Source of the DNA: DATLYB01 sp964502525
GTDB lineage: Bacteria; Bacteroidota; Bacteroidia; Chitinophagales; CAIOSU01
Length of the DNA stretch: 41,805 nucleotides
Direction: 5' to 3'
Assembly (NCBI GenBank): GCA_964502525.1
Contig: CAZCXH010000023.1
Coordinates: 1-41,805, forward strand
The notes beneath the pieces are model-generated. The model worked only from the letters and a program-made list of their open reading frames with translations. It made no database searches and had not been told where the DNA came from. The number at the start of each line of letters is the position of its first letter. The first letter of the stretch is position 1. The translations under genes and the position numbers were made by a program. Shown piece by piece: positions 1 through 8,216 of the stretch.

Positions 1-100
1 GTAGTCGAGTTTCCGAAGAAACGAGACGTACTCTCGGTTAATACCGAACATTCTACCGATCAATTTTTCAAAAACCTGACTTGTTTCGGTACTACATCGT

Positions 101-137
101 CCATGAAAATCAAAAATGACACTTTTGATTTTCATGG
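101..137. terminator. Perfect 15-bp hairpin, possible bidirectional terminator
   Basis: CCATGAAAATCAAAA (101-115) pairs perfectly with 123-137 across a 7-nt loop. A short T-run (145-150) follows on the + strand. The stem is AT-rich, so terminator function is only possible. It lies at the far downstream side of the minus-strand gene at 457-1713. The rest of 1-456 shows no convincing gene; besides this hairpin it holds the left inverted repeat (341-432) and an 8-bp AGGGTGTC/GACACCCT inverted pair. Confidence 0.4.
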
Positions 138-340
138 ATAAATCTTTTTTGAAGGAGGGTGTCTGTTAAACTTTCGCGGGCTTGACACTTCTGAAGCAAA
201 ACGAAAAAATGTCCGACACCCTTTGAAGAACTTGCATCCAGGATTTGAAGGGCTGAAGTCCGGCACTTCCCCGGCATTGGTCAGGCTGACCAGTGGCGAA
301 CTTGTCCGAATCATGCGCGGTGGATTTTTTGCAGGTTTTA

Positions 341-432
341 TCCCGAAACAAGAGTAAAAAACGAACTGTGATCGGGATATACCATCGGGTACTATTTTGG
401 TAAAAGTTCGGAAATCTGTTTACCGATGATAT
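341..432 (-). repeat. Left copy of a long inverted repeat flanking the gene at 457-1713
   Basis: Read on the minus strand, this stretch matches 1785-1890 read on the plus strand. A first block of about 57 nt is about 85% identical (shared core CATCGGTAAACAG and later CGATGG.ATATC). A second block shares AGTTCGTTTTTT and TGTTTCGGGA. The right copy carries an extra hairpin absent here. The two copies face each other around one gene. Confidence 0.75.
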
Positions 433-456
433 AAAAATATTGATTCGCGTGAAGCG

Positions 457-1713
457 CTATCTCATGACTAAAAACTTATGAATTGAATTATGCCTGGCGG
501 ATTGAACCGCCACATAATAAATCCCATTGGAATAAGCTTGTGTATTTATTTCAAGACTCAAAGTACCGGGAATCCTTTTTTCCACCATGCTTCCCATGGA
601 ATTGCAAACAACGTACGAGCGGATTATTTCATCAGAATTTATCGTCAGCAAACCGGATGGATAATTCCAAAAAATCTCAATCTCCCTGCCGGTTGCCGTT
701 TCGGTTGATGCAGTGTTCACGTCCGGGCAATCTCCATCAGCCTGAAACGGATTAAACCAGCGGATGCAATCAGTCTGGTATAAAATCTCAATACTTGTCA
801 CATCGCGGCAGAGCCAGGCGCTGACACCAGAGGTGTCCGCACATTTTGGAGTAATAGCGAACCCTTCGATATTTATATTTCCTGCTGGATTTGGCACCGC
901 ATATTCATTAATGGTAGCGAGCTTCATTTCGCTTCCTGACGAATCTATGCTCAGGCTGACAACTTCCAGCGTGTTTTGAGCGGCATTGTGCAAAATGTAG
1001 AGCAAGCCCGTGCTGCGGTCGAACGCCAAATCGCAGCTTTCGGTGCTGTTGGTTTTATATTTTCCGACAAAGGCGAAATCGTCCGTCACATCCGGGTTGA
1101 GGTCAAATGCCCACACGTAGCCTTGCTCCTGATGCGCGATAAACATCAATCCTCCCATCCCTTTGGAAGAAGTGCAAAGTTGTCCGCTTGCTTCGCTCAC
1201 AAACCCGGAAACTGTCAAAAAGGAATCAGGAATGAAAGCAATGCCCTCAGGGCCAAAATTTGCCGTATTCGGCATCGGTGAAGGAGGCGAGAGCAAATTC
1301 CAACTGCGCGCTTCGGTTATATTCGAAAAATCAACGGCATGGGAATAACGGATGATTTTGTAGCTGTTTTCGTCAATCACATAAAGTTCACCAGCCGCAT
1401 CATCCGCCAACGTGATGCCTTCGGGACCTCCCCCGATTGATTGGTTTGCAATTTGCGTGAATGACCCGGAGCCGGCATTCAGTTCCATCACTTTCAGCCC
1501 ACCGATGTTATTTATCACATATAACCGGCTTGTCAACGGATTCCAATAAAGCCCGCTCAATTCAACCACCCCAAGAGTATCCATTGCCGCAGTGAGATTT
1601 TCAGCATCGTCCCAGCCTTCCGAGGGCCAATTAGACTGGGCTGCGTGTTGCTTTGAAATCAGCAGAAGAAGCAAATTCAGTACCATGCAACAATTGCTGA
1701 TTTTCAACTTCAT
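457..1713 (-). CDS. Secreted SdiA-regulated/YjiK-like beta-propeller protein with T9SS sorting domain
   Basis: A 418-aa protein when started at the ATG at 1713, which gives a clean signal peptide (MKLKISNCCMVLNLLLLLIS, cleavage after AAQS or nearby). The frame stays open upstream to 1818, but those residues look non-coding and overlap the inverted repeat. The central part has propeller-type motifs (ELSGLYWNP, GPEGITLADD, GPEGIAFIP, CDLAFDRSTGLLYIL, NIEGFAITP) seen in the SdiA-regulated/YjiK and esterase-like phytase families. These usually form calcium-binding six-bladed propellers. The last about 75 residues look like a T9SS type A sorting domain (GIYYVAVQS...HKFLVMR), so surface attachment or release is expected. 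Substrate and activity cannot be told. The gene stands alone between long inverted repeats, which is unusual. Confidence 0.72.
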   Translation of the reverse strand: MKLKISNCCMVLNLLLLLISKQHAAQSNWPSEGWDDAENLTAAMDTLGVVELSGLYWNPLTSRLYVINNIGGLKVMELNAGSGSFTQIANQSIGGGPEGITLADDAAGELYVIDENSYKIIRYSHAVDFSNITEARSWNLLSPPSPMPNTANFGPEGIAFIPDSFLTVSGFVSEASGQLCTSSKGMGGLMFIAHQEQGYVWAFDLNPDVTDDFAFVGKYKTNSTESCDLAFDRSTGLLYILHNAAQNTLEVVSLSIDSSGSEMKLATINEYAVPNPAGNINIEGFAITPKCADTSGVSAWLCRDVTSIEILYQTDCIRWFNPFQADGDCPDVNTASTETATGREIEIFWNYPSGLLTINSDEIIRSYVVCNSMGSMVEKRIPGTLSLEINTQAYSNGIYYVAVQSARHNSIHKFLVMR

Positions 1714-1784
1714 ACCGGTTGTCAGTTTGCTCGAATCGGGTAAGGCGCTCGAATCATTATTTTCAGCTTTAGGCGATCGCAAGT

Positions 1785-1890
1785 TATACCATCGGTAAAC
1801 AGGTTTCCCAACTTGCACCGAATAGTATCCGATGGCATATCCAGTCCTTCGGACTGATCATAGTTCGTTTTTTGCACTTATGTTTCGGGA
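1785..1890 (+). repeat. Right copy of the long inverted repeat
   Basis: Partner of 341-432 (opposite orientation). It contains an extra AGTCC-TTC-GGACT mini-hairpin (about 1842-1854) not present in the left copy. It lies just upstream of the minus-strand gene, so it may also carry that gene's promoter region. Confidence 0.75.
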
Positions 1891-1934
1891 CACATTACTG
1901 CCAATTTCAGTAATTTTTCCGAAATCTCACTTTT

Positions 1935-1968
1935 GGGCAGTTCTAAAAATTCTACCACTTACTCCCTC
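1935..1968 (+). repeat. 34-bp dispersed element, copy 1
   Basis: GGGCAGTTCTAAAAATTCTA and the next 14 bases (to ACTCCCTC) recur on the minus strand at 14954-14987 with 32 of 34 bases identical. Both copies are intergenic. A short open frame with a signal-peptide-like start (MKKMILYLLGGLAACLIR, 1991-2047) follows copy 1 by 22 nt. It may be a leftover 5' end of a lost secreted-protein gene or coincidence. Confidence 0.6.
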
Positions 1969-2010
1969 CCTTCACCAAACAAGCTGAACTATGAAAAAAA
2001 TGATTCTTTA

Positions 2011-2049
2011 CCTCCTCGGAGGATTAGCGGCATGCCTCATCCGCTAATC
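2011..2049 (-). terminator. Hairpins downstream of rlmN, probable terminator
   Basis: GATTAGCGG (2022-2030) pairs perfectly with CCGCTAATC (2041-2049) over a 10-nt loop. Next to it is a CCTCC-TC-GGAGG stem (2011-2022). Reading on the minus strand away from rlmN, these are followed within about 10 nt by a run of seven T (complement of 1994-2000). This is a reasonable terminator for rlmN, 25 nt past its stop codon. Confidence 0.5.
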
Positions 2050-2074
2050 GGCCAATTGTTAGCATATCAGCACA

Positions 2075-3109
2075 TCATTTATTCGCCAACTGCCCGCAAG
2101 CCGCATCAATGTCCTTACCCCGGCTCAAACGCACTTTTGTGACTACTCCGTTGCTTTCAAGGTAATTGACAAACGCCTCGCGCTTTTTTTCCGGTGATTT
2201 TTTGTAAGGAACACCTTCAACAGTGTTGTATTCAATGATATTCACCATTGCCGGGACTTTCTTGCATAACTCGACCAACTCGCGGGCGTCTTCCGGTGAA
2301 TCATTAAATCGGTCAAACAAAATGTACTCGAATGTGATTTTGCCGCCAGTTTTTTCATGGAAATAATTCAACGCTTCCGCCAAATCTTCAATTGGGTTGG
2401 AATCATTAATCGGCATGATTCTACTGCGCTTGATATTGTTTGCAGAATGAAGCGAAAGCGCAAGTTCAAATCGCACTGCATCATCGCCCAGTTTCTTTAT
2501 CATCTTTGCAACTCCTGAAGTGGAAACTGTGATGCGCTTTGCGGAAATATTCAACCCATTTTCGGAAGTGATTTTTTCAATGGCTGCGAGCACATTTTTA
2601 TAGTTCAAAAGCGGCTCGCCCATTCCCATGAACACAATGTTGGTGAGCGGCTGCCCGTAAGCCTCAATGGATTTCCTGTTAAGCAAAACAACTTCGTCAT
2701 AAATCTCTCCCGCAAAAAGGTTGCGCTTCAGTTGCATAAATCCTGTTGCGCAAAATCTGCAATCCAAACTGCATCCGGCTTGAGAGGAAACACAAGCTGT
2801 CACTCTGCCCATTGACGGAATCAAAACACCCTCAATCAGATTATCATCATGCAGCCGGAAACGCATCTTAATCGTGCCATCGCTGCTTTTCTGCATCAAA
2901 TCTTCTTTCAAAGAATTAATCACAAAATCTTCCGCGAGCATTTTGCGCAGCGGCAACGAGAGGTTAGTCATCTCGTCAAACGAATGGGCGGACTTCTTCC
3001 AGAGCCATTCATGGATTTGCCTGGCGCGGAACCGCTTTTCATGCTTTTCTTCCAGATATTCCTCCAACTGTGCAGGCGAAAACTCACGGATATCCTGTCT
3101 TTCCTTCAT
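2075..3109 (-). CDS. rlmN: 23S rRNA (adenine2503-C2)/tRNA(A37) methyltransferase RlmN
   Basis: A 344-aa radical-SAM enzyme that methylates C2 of A2503 in 23S rRNA, and in many bacteria A37 of tRNAs, using two SAM molecules. The radical-SAM cluster motif CSLDCRFC (CxxxCxxC) follows SSQAGC at about residues 110-125. FMGMGEPLLNY, the family block SLHSANNIKRSRIMPIN and the C-terminal catalytic cysteine region (DAACGQL) are all present, and the length is normal. I chose the ATG at 3109 rather than the upstream in-frame TTG at 3118, because a Bacteroidota -7 box (TAAATTTG) ends 6 nt before 3109 and overlaps the TTG start. Divergent from the M16 peptidase gene. Confidence 0.96.
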   Translation of the reverse strand: MKERQDIREFSPAQLEEYLEEKHEKRFRARQIHEWLWKKSAHSFDEMTNLSLPLRKMLAEDFVINSLKEDLMQKSSDGTIKMRFRLHDDNLIEGVLIPSMGRVTACVSSQAGCSLDCRFCATGFMQLKRNLFAGEIYDEVVLLNRKSIEAYGQPLTNIVFMGMGEPLLNYKNVLAAIEKITSENGLNISAKRITVSTSGVAKMIKKLGDDAVRFELALSLHSANNIKRSRIMPINDSNPIEDLAEALNYFHEKTGGKITFEYILFDRFNDSPEDARELVELCKKVPAMVNIIEYNTVEGVPYKKSPEKKREAFVNYLESNGVVTKVRLSRGKDIDAACGQLANK

Positions 3110-3115
3110 TGGTCG

Positions 3116-3123
3116 CAAATTTA
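3116..3123 (-). promoter_or_regulatory. Bacteroidota -7 box for rlmN
   Basis: TAAATTTG on the minus strand matches TAnnTTTG. It ends 6 nt from the ATG at 3109, implying a leaderless or nearly leaderless transcript. No clear -33 TTTG is seen. Confidence 0.4.
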
Positions 3124-3182
3124 ACCAGAGGAAACCTGAAACAGTATGAGCCTGGATGAGCCTGGTTCCCCTGCATTAGTTA

Positions 3183-3190
3183 TACCTTTG
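3183..3190 (+). promoter_or_regulatory. Bacteroidota -7 box for the M16 peptidase gene
   Basis: TACCTTTG is an exact match to TAnnTTTG, 17 nt before the ATG at 3208. The -33 element is weak. Together with the rlmN box it gives a short divergent promoter region of about 98 bp between the two starts. Confidence 0.45.
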
Positions 3191-3207
3191 CCCCTCAAAT
3201 TAAATTT

Positions 3208-6129
3208 ATGCATCTCTCCAAAATCTTTCTCCTGACGCTATTTACTATCAGCACTCTTCTTTTCTCCTGTAAGGAAAAAGAACCCGCATCAAAATATCCT
3301 TATGAGTCGGTGGCGGGCGACCCGCTCAATGCCCGCATCTACACGATGAAAAATGGCATGAAGGTTTACCTCACGGTCAATCCCCGCGAGCCGCGCATTC
3401 AGACCTGCATTGCCGTTCGTGCCGGCTCGAAATCCGATCCGAAGGAAACCACCGGGCTTGCCCACTACCTCGAACACATGATGTTCAAAGGGACGCATGA
3501 CATCGGCACGCTCAATTGGGAAATGGAAAAAGCGCTGCTCGACACGATCTCCGCTTTGTATGAACTGCACAAAAACACCGCGGATCCCGAACAGAAGAAA
3601 GCCATTTACCGCAGGATTGACAGCGTGTCTTATGAGGCCTCGAAGCTTGCAGTCCCGAATGAATTGGATAAAATGACCAGCTCGCTGGGAGCCACGGGCA
3701 CCAATGCTTACACCTGGGTGGAGCAGACGGTTTATGTAAATGATATCCCCTCCAACGAATTGGAAAAATGGCTGTTCCTCGAGTCACACCGCTTCCGTAC
3801 GCTGGTGCTTCGCCTGTTCCACACTGAGTTGGAGGCGGTTTACGAAGAGTTCAACCGCGCGCAGGACAATGATTACCGCAAGTCGTGGAACGCGCTTCAG
3901 AACGGGCTTTATCCCAATCATCCTTACGGCACCCAAACCACGCTGGGCGAAGGGGAGCATCTCAAAAACCCCTCGATGGTGAACATCCATAATTATTTCA
4001 ACAAATATTATGTTCCCAACAATATTGCAATCTGTCTTTCGGGTGAACTCGACCCTGACAAAACCATCGCCCTCATTGACAAATATTTTGGCGACTGGCA
4101 GCCTAAAGAGATTGCCCCCATGACGTTTGAGCCGCAGCCTGAAATCACGGAGCCTGTGGTGAAAGAGGTGCTTGGCCCGCAGCAGGAGCATGTTTACATT
4201 GGATACCGCTTCCCGGGCGCCACCTCGCGCGATGCCATGATGATAAAACTCATCAGCCGCATTCTTTACAACGGACAGGCGGGACTGATTGACCTCAACC
4301 TCAACCAAAAGCAGAAAGTGCTGTCAGCCGCGATGCATGAAAACGTGATGGCTGACTACAGCGGGCAATTCCTGTATGGAGAGCCGCGCGAAGGGCAATC
4401 GCTCGAGGAAGTGAAAGAACTGCTGCTGGAACAAATCGAACTGATGAAGAAGGGCGCCTTTGATGATTGGATGATTGAAGCTTCGGTGAAAAACCTGAAA
4501 CTCGAACAAATCAAGTCATACGAGAAGAACGAACCGCGGGCCGACCAGTTCGTTGACGCCTATGTGAAGGGCATTGAATGGAAAGAGGTGGTGAACGAAT
4601 TGAACAACATGGAGAAAATCACCAAGCAGGAAGTAGTGCAGTTTGCCAACGACCATTACAAGAACAATTATGTGGTGGTTTACAAGCGCATTGGCGAAGA
4701 CAAGAACATTCACAAGGTGGAGAAGCCGCAGATTACCCCCGTGGTGATGAACCGCGACACGCAGTCGGCCTTCATTGCGCGATTCGACAGCCTGCAGTCG
4801 GAACGGCTGTCGCCAGTTTTTATTGATTACAAAACCGCCATTCAAACAGAGCCTTTCAAACAGGACGTGGATTTTAATTATGTGAAAAATGATTTGAATG
4901 AATTGTTCGAGATGTACTACATCTTTGACATGGGCACCGACAACGACCGCGAACTGGGGCTGGCGATCAAGTACCTCCCTTACCTCGGAACGGATAAATA
5001 CGCTGCGGCCGATTTGCAAAAGGAATTTTTTAAAAACGGATTGAGCTTTGATGTGTCGTCATCAAAAGACCAGGTGTATGTTACCCTGAAAGGGTTGGAT
5101 GAATCTTTTGAAGAAGGGTTGAAACTGTTCGAGCACATCCTCGCCAGCGTACAGCCCGACACGCAGGCTTATGCCGACCTCGTTGACGGCATCCTGAAAG
5201 AACGCGCAGACGCCAAGCTCGACAAGGGAACTATCCTGCGCTCCGGGCTGGTGAATTACGCCAAATACGGACCACAATCATCGTTCACCAACATCCTTTC
5301 CAAACAGGAGTTGAAATCCATTGATCCACAAAAGCTCACCGGTGTTGTGAACGGTCTTGCAGGTTTCAAGCATCGCATTTTCTATTATGGAAAGAACAGC
5401 CCCGCCAATGTGAAGGGCCTCATAGAAAAACATCACATCCTTCCGGTTGCGCTTAAGGACTATCCACCAGCAAAAGTTTTTCCGGAGCTTGAGATCAATG
5501 ATAATAAAGTATTTTTTGCCAGCTATGACATGGTGCAAACGGAAATGATTCTGATTTCAAAAGGCCCCTTGTTCAACAAAGAGATTATTCCCAGCATTAA
5601 TTTATTCAATGAATATTTCGGAGGCGGGCTTTCTTCCATCGTGTTCCAGGAAATCAGGGAGCAGAAGGCGCTGGCGTATACGGCATACGCCTATTTCTCC
5701 ACCCCGCGCCTTAAAAGCGAGTCGCATTATATTGTGGCATACATCGGCACGCAGGCTGACAAGCTGCCGCTGGCAGTTGACGCCATGTCGGCATTGATGA
5801 ATGATATGCCCGTTGTAGAAAACCAGTTCAACGCTTCGAAAGATGCCGCCATGAAAATCATCGAGAGCGAACGCATCGTGGGCCCTGCCATCTTCTGGAA
5901 TTACGAGTCGTTGAAAAAACGCGGACTGGATTATGACATCCGGAAAGATGCTTATGAGAAAATGAAAACTGCCAGCGTAAATGAGGTAAAGCAATTTTTT
6001 GACGCGCAGATAAAAGGTCGCAAATACAACTACCTCGTGCTTGGTAAAAAAGGCAATATGGACATGCAAGCGCTGAGAAAACTGGGATCAGTCGAAGAAC
6101 TGCCTCTGGAGAAATTGTTCAACTATTAA
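3208..6129 (+). CDS. M16 family zinc metallopeptidase lipoprotein
   Basis: A 973-aa protein made of two fused M16 (pitrilysin/insulinase-like) units. The N-terminal signal ends in a lipobox (STLLFSC, Cys 21), so it is probably lipid-anchored facing the periplasm. The N-terminal half holds the inverted zinc motif HYLEH (about residues 87-91) within GLAHYLEHMMFKGT, and the distal zinc-ligand Glu lies in ELEAVYEEFNRAQ. The second half repeats the fold without the zinc motif, as usual for this family; it includes the R/Y block typical of the inactive domain (EIREQKALAYTAYAYF). Likely role: degrading peptides imported or generated in the periplasm. It is monocistronic, and its final 83 bp plus 31 bp downstream are tandemly duplicated. 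Confidence 0.93.
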   Translation: MHLSKIFLLTLFTISTLLFSCKEKEPASKYPYESVAGDPLNARIYTMKNGMKVYLTVNPREPRIQTCIAVRAGSKSDPKETTGLAHYLEHMMFKGTHDIGTLNWEMEKALLDTISALYELHKNTADPEQKKAIYRRIDSVSYEASKLAVPNELDKMTSSLGATGTNAYTWVEQTVYVNDIPSNELEKWLFLESHRFRTLVLRLFHTELEAVYEEFNRAQDNDYRKSWNALQNGLYPNHPYGTQTTLGEGEHLKNPSMVNIHNYFNKYYVPNNIAICLSGELDPDKTIALIDKYFGDWQPKEIAPMTFEPQPEITEPVVKEVLGPQQEHVYIGYRFPGATSRDAMMIKLISRILYNGQAGLIDLNLNQKQKVLSAAMHENVMADYSGQFLYGEPREGQSLEEVKELLLEQIELMKKGAFDDWMIEASVKNLKLEQIKSYEKNEPRADQFVDAYVKGIEWKEVVNELNNMEKITKQEVVQFANDHYKNNYVVVYKRIGEDKNIHKVEKPQITPVVMNRDTQSAFIARFDSLQSERLSPVFIDYKTAIQTEPFKQDVDFNYVKNDLNELFEMYYIFDMGTDNDRELGLAIKYLPYLGTDKYAAADLQKEFFKNGLSFDVSSSKDQVYVTLKGLDESFEEGLKLFEHILASVQPDTQAYADLVDGILKERADAKLDKGTILRSGLVNYAKYGPQSSFTNILSKQELKSIDPQKLTGVVNGLAGFKHRIFYYGKNSPANVKGLIEKHHILPVALKDYPPAKVFPELEINDNKVFFASYDMVQTEMILISKGPLFNKEIIPSINLFNEYFGGGLSSIVFQEIREQKALAYTAYAYFSTPRLKSESHYIVAYIGTQADKLPLAVDAMSALMNDMPVVENQFNASKDAAMKIIESERIVGPAIFWNYESLKKRGLDYDIRKDAYEKMKTASVNEVKQFFDAQIKGRKYNYLVLGKKGNMDMQALRKLGSVEELPLEKLFNY

Positions 6130-6274
6130 TCACCTTCTATTCCTGCTATGGCGCATTCCTAAAAAGGCAATATGGACATGCAAGCGCTGAGAAAACTGGG
6201 ATCAGTCGAAGAACTGCCTCTGGAGAAATTGTTCAACCATTAATCACCTTCTATTCCTGCTATGGCGCATTCCT
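6047..6274 (+). repeat. 114-bp tandem duplication of the M16 gene 3' end
   Basis: Copy 1 (6047-6160) contains the last 27 codons, the stop and 31 bp downstream. Copy 2 (6161-6274) is identical except for one T-to-C change, which turns the terminal Tyr codon into His. Copy 2 is outside the reading frame of the gene and has no start of its own. It is either a recent slippage or recombination product, or an assembly artefact. Confidence 0.9.
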
Positions 6275-6865
6275 CCTATAAATGTAATCTCCCGTGCAAT
6301 TCAGTTGCAGGATTTTAATTCCTGTCTTTTCACTGCTTGTTAATTCCGTTGACTGCCAGGAGTTGCCGAGATACATTCCATCATCTGAAATAAGAAGGGA
6401 GTTTGCCGCATGCTTTAAGAGCTTTTCTAAGGCTGCCTTTCACCGCAATCTGCATCCATCTTCTTGTGCTGGCGGATAAGGCTGCTTCCACCCTAATAAT
6501 TCCCGCAAATTGCCGGCAAACGAACCACTGCTCATTAATTTTCCCCGATTCTTTCCCAAAAATCTTTCACCGCCCCGCTCCATCTTTGACGCATGAGAAC
6601 AAAACAGTATTGAATTTTCTGACAGATGCTATGAAAATTGAAGGCGTTTAAATATTATTGTGAATGCGCATGGCTGAAAAAATGCCCGGAAGGCTTGGCT
6701 CGAAGACTTGAATGAACTGAGGGGATCTCGGAGAATCCGATTGAAAGCCGCGGAGAGTGCCTGCCTGCCGAAACGCAGTGCAGGCAGGGATGATATGGAT
6801 GTTTGAAAGAGCAGGAAGGTATAATTCCAATAATAAAAACTGGTCCCGCTTTGCGGGAGCAGCAA
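6275..6865. other. Gene-free stretch with palindromes
   Basis: No convincing coding region. It contains CCTGCCTGC (6760-6768) pairing with GCAGGCAGG (6780-6788) and TCCCGC-TTT-GCGGGA (6844-6858). A phrase GAAGACTTGAATGAACTGAGGGG (near 6703-6725) is echoed at about 11646-11669, just before the T9SS gene at 11.7 kb. It looks like decayed REP-type intergenic sequence leading into the transposase remnant. Confidence 0.5.
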
Positions 6866-7057
6866 CATAATAACCCGATAGAATTATTTGACCGGAAAAT
6901 CATGGAGCAAAAATCAGACTATCTGCATAATAACCCGGTTGAAGCAGGCTTTGTAAGCAGCCCGACTGACTGGGTTTACAGCAGCGCACGGGATTATGCA
7001 GGAGAAAAAGGATTGATTGATATTATTTGTTGGAATGAGTTGGCGAGGTACAAATAG
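6866..7057 (+). pseudogene. 3' remnant of a REP-associated tyrosine transposase (RAYT), fragment 1
   Basis: The translation contains HNNPIELFDRKIMEQK, then YLHNNPVEAGFVSSPTDW and YSSARDYAGEKGLIDI. This is the characteristic C-terminal block of Bacteroidota RAYT/Y1-type transposases (TnpA_REP). The catalytic HUH and Tyr regions are missing, so only about 60 C-terminal residues remain. Compared with the two copies downstream, one T is missing in the run before GTTGGAATGA. The natural ending LLE-stop is therefore shifted to a longer tail (CWNELARYK). Nonfunctional as a transposase. Confidence 0.8.
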
Positions 7058-7094
7058 CGGACGCTAAAGGATTATAGGTACAAGCGGACGCTTG
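7055..7094 (+). repeat. REPIN-like palindrome pair 1
   Basis: TAGCG-GA-CGCTA (7055-7066) followed 14 nt later by CAAGCG-GA-CGCTTG (7081-7094). These are two small perfect palindromes with the same GA loop, directly downstream of a RAYT 3' end. Confidence 0.75.
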
Positions 7095-7108
7095 CATCAG
7101 TGTGTGGG

Positions 7109-7192
7109 AGCAACCCGACCGATTGGATTTATAGCAGTGCGCGTGATTACGCAGGCGAAAAGGGATTGATTGATATTGTTTTGTTGGAATGA
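7109..7192 (+). pseudogene. RAYT 3' remnant, fragment 2
   Basis: Encodes SNPTDWIYSSARDYAGEKG followed by LIDIVLLE and a stop. This is a second copy of the transposase C-terminus with the intact natural ending. Only 27 codons are left. Confidence 0.75.
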
Positions 7193-7207
7193 GTTAGCTT
7201 GAAGCAA

Positions 7208-7247
7208 TAGCGGACGCTAAAGGATGAAAAGTCCAAGCGGACGCTTG
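7208..7247 (+). repeat. REPIN-like palindrome pair 2
   Basis: TAGCGGACGCTA (7208-7219) and CAAGCGGACGCTTG (7234-7247): the same two palindromes and the same spacing class as pair 1, again just after a RAYT 3' end. Confidence 0.75.
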
Positions 7248-7297
7248 AACTATGCTTGCGCCAGACACGGGGAGGACGCATTGCGCCAGAGCCAGGG

Positions 7298-7327
7298 GGA
7301 TTGATTGATATTATTTTGTTGGAATGA
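7298..7327 (+). pseudogene. RAYT 3' remnant, fragment 3
   Basis: Only GLIDIILLE and the stop codon remain, in the same position relative to the following palindrome pair as in fragments 1 and 2. Confidence 0.6.
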
Positions 7328-8195
7328 GTTCGCTTGAAGAAATAGCGGACGCTATGGGATGAAAGGCACAAGCGGACGCTTGCGCCAGGGCTGGGGGATA
7401 ATAAGCCACCACAGGAACGCAAAAGAGACAGATTTTAATTGCGCGCATGATAGGAGCCTTCCTTTCATTTCCTATAGACGCCTCGATTACGGAGGAAACA
7501 ACTATTATTATACTGGCAGCAACCATTCCATAAACATATATTGTTCCTAATACAAATAGCGCAATACCGGTTTGGATGGTTTTGGGACGTTTCTTAAAAA
7601 GCGTTTGATAAGCATAAGCCAGAGTGAGGATGAAGAGCGCATTGGCGAGAGGAAGATAATATTCCCCGCACATGGAAATGAACATGTTTATTTCAGGTAC
7701 CGCATCATCTATAGGGTCAACCGATGAAATGCCTAGAATCTCAAAAACATATCCGAAACCTGCTCCGAATGCAAAAACAAAGATGGCCGCTGCCAACGTA
7801 AAAGGAGAGCTGATAAACTGCCGTGCAAGAAATGCGAAGCACAGCAGGAGAAATACGGATGAAATTATTCTGAAAACAATGAACGCATCGCTTATAGAAA
7901 CGTGAGCGATCGAGCTAATCGCTCCAATGGCATGGCCAATCGGGTTAAAAAAAATTTTTTGATTGCCTGCCCTGCCCAATGGATCTTTAAACAGAAAAGT
8001 GCCTTTGACAGCCTGAGCAGGGCCCAATGCAAGATAGTAATAGGCTTCATCCGGCAATATCGCGGTAGTCACTCCGAGAAACTTCTTGCCGTCAGGCGTA
8101 TTCAAAGAACCATAAATAACTGGAATTATAAGAATAATTATTAAAATGATTACTATACATGTAACATTCATATGAAATTGCTTTGATCCCTGCAT
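7311..8195 (-). pseudogene. Truncated GT-C-like polytopic membrane protein
   Basis: The open frame is 294 aa with about eight hydrophobic segments. After the first segment comes an acidic lumenal-type motif (ILPDEAYYYLALGPAQAVKG, then FKDPLGRAGNQKIFFNPIG), which recalls GT-C glycosyltransferases (PMT/ArnT-like, normally about 500 aa or more). The last about 25 residues (PPALAQASACAFHPIAS onward) are translated from palindrome pair 3, and the stop lies inside RAYT fragment 3. The gene has therefore lost its 3' half to the repeat array. It lies 21 nt after the SGNH gene on the same strand, probably the same operon. The start may be 8195 or the ATG at 8171. The glycosyltransferase assignment is moderate. 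Confidence 0.6.
7343..7382 (+). repeat. REPIN-like palindrome pair 3
   Basis: TAGCGGACGCTA (7343-7354) and CAAGCGGACGCTTG (7369-7382). The three pairs begin 153 and 135 bp apart, so the region is three tandem degenerating units of RAYT 3' end plus palindrome pair. Confidence 0.75.
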
Positions 8196-8216
8196 TTTCG
8201 CTAACTAAAATACTTA

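Noticed and set aside
1..456. Short open frames at the left edge (60-61 aa, minus strand)
   Set aside because: Overlapping frames with low-complexity composition, no start context and no recognisable domain; region contains hairpins and an inverted repeat.
1991..2047. MKKMILYLLGGLAACLIR as a real peptide gene
   Set aside because: Only 18 codons, and its sequence is the complement of the likely rlmN terminator hairpins; kept only as a remark.
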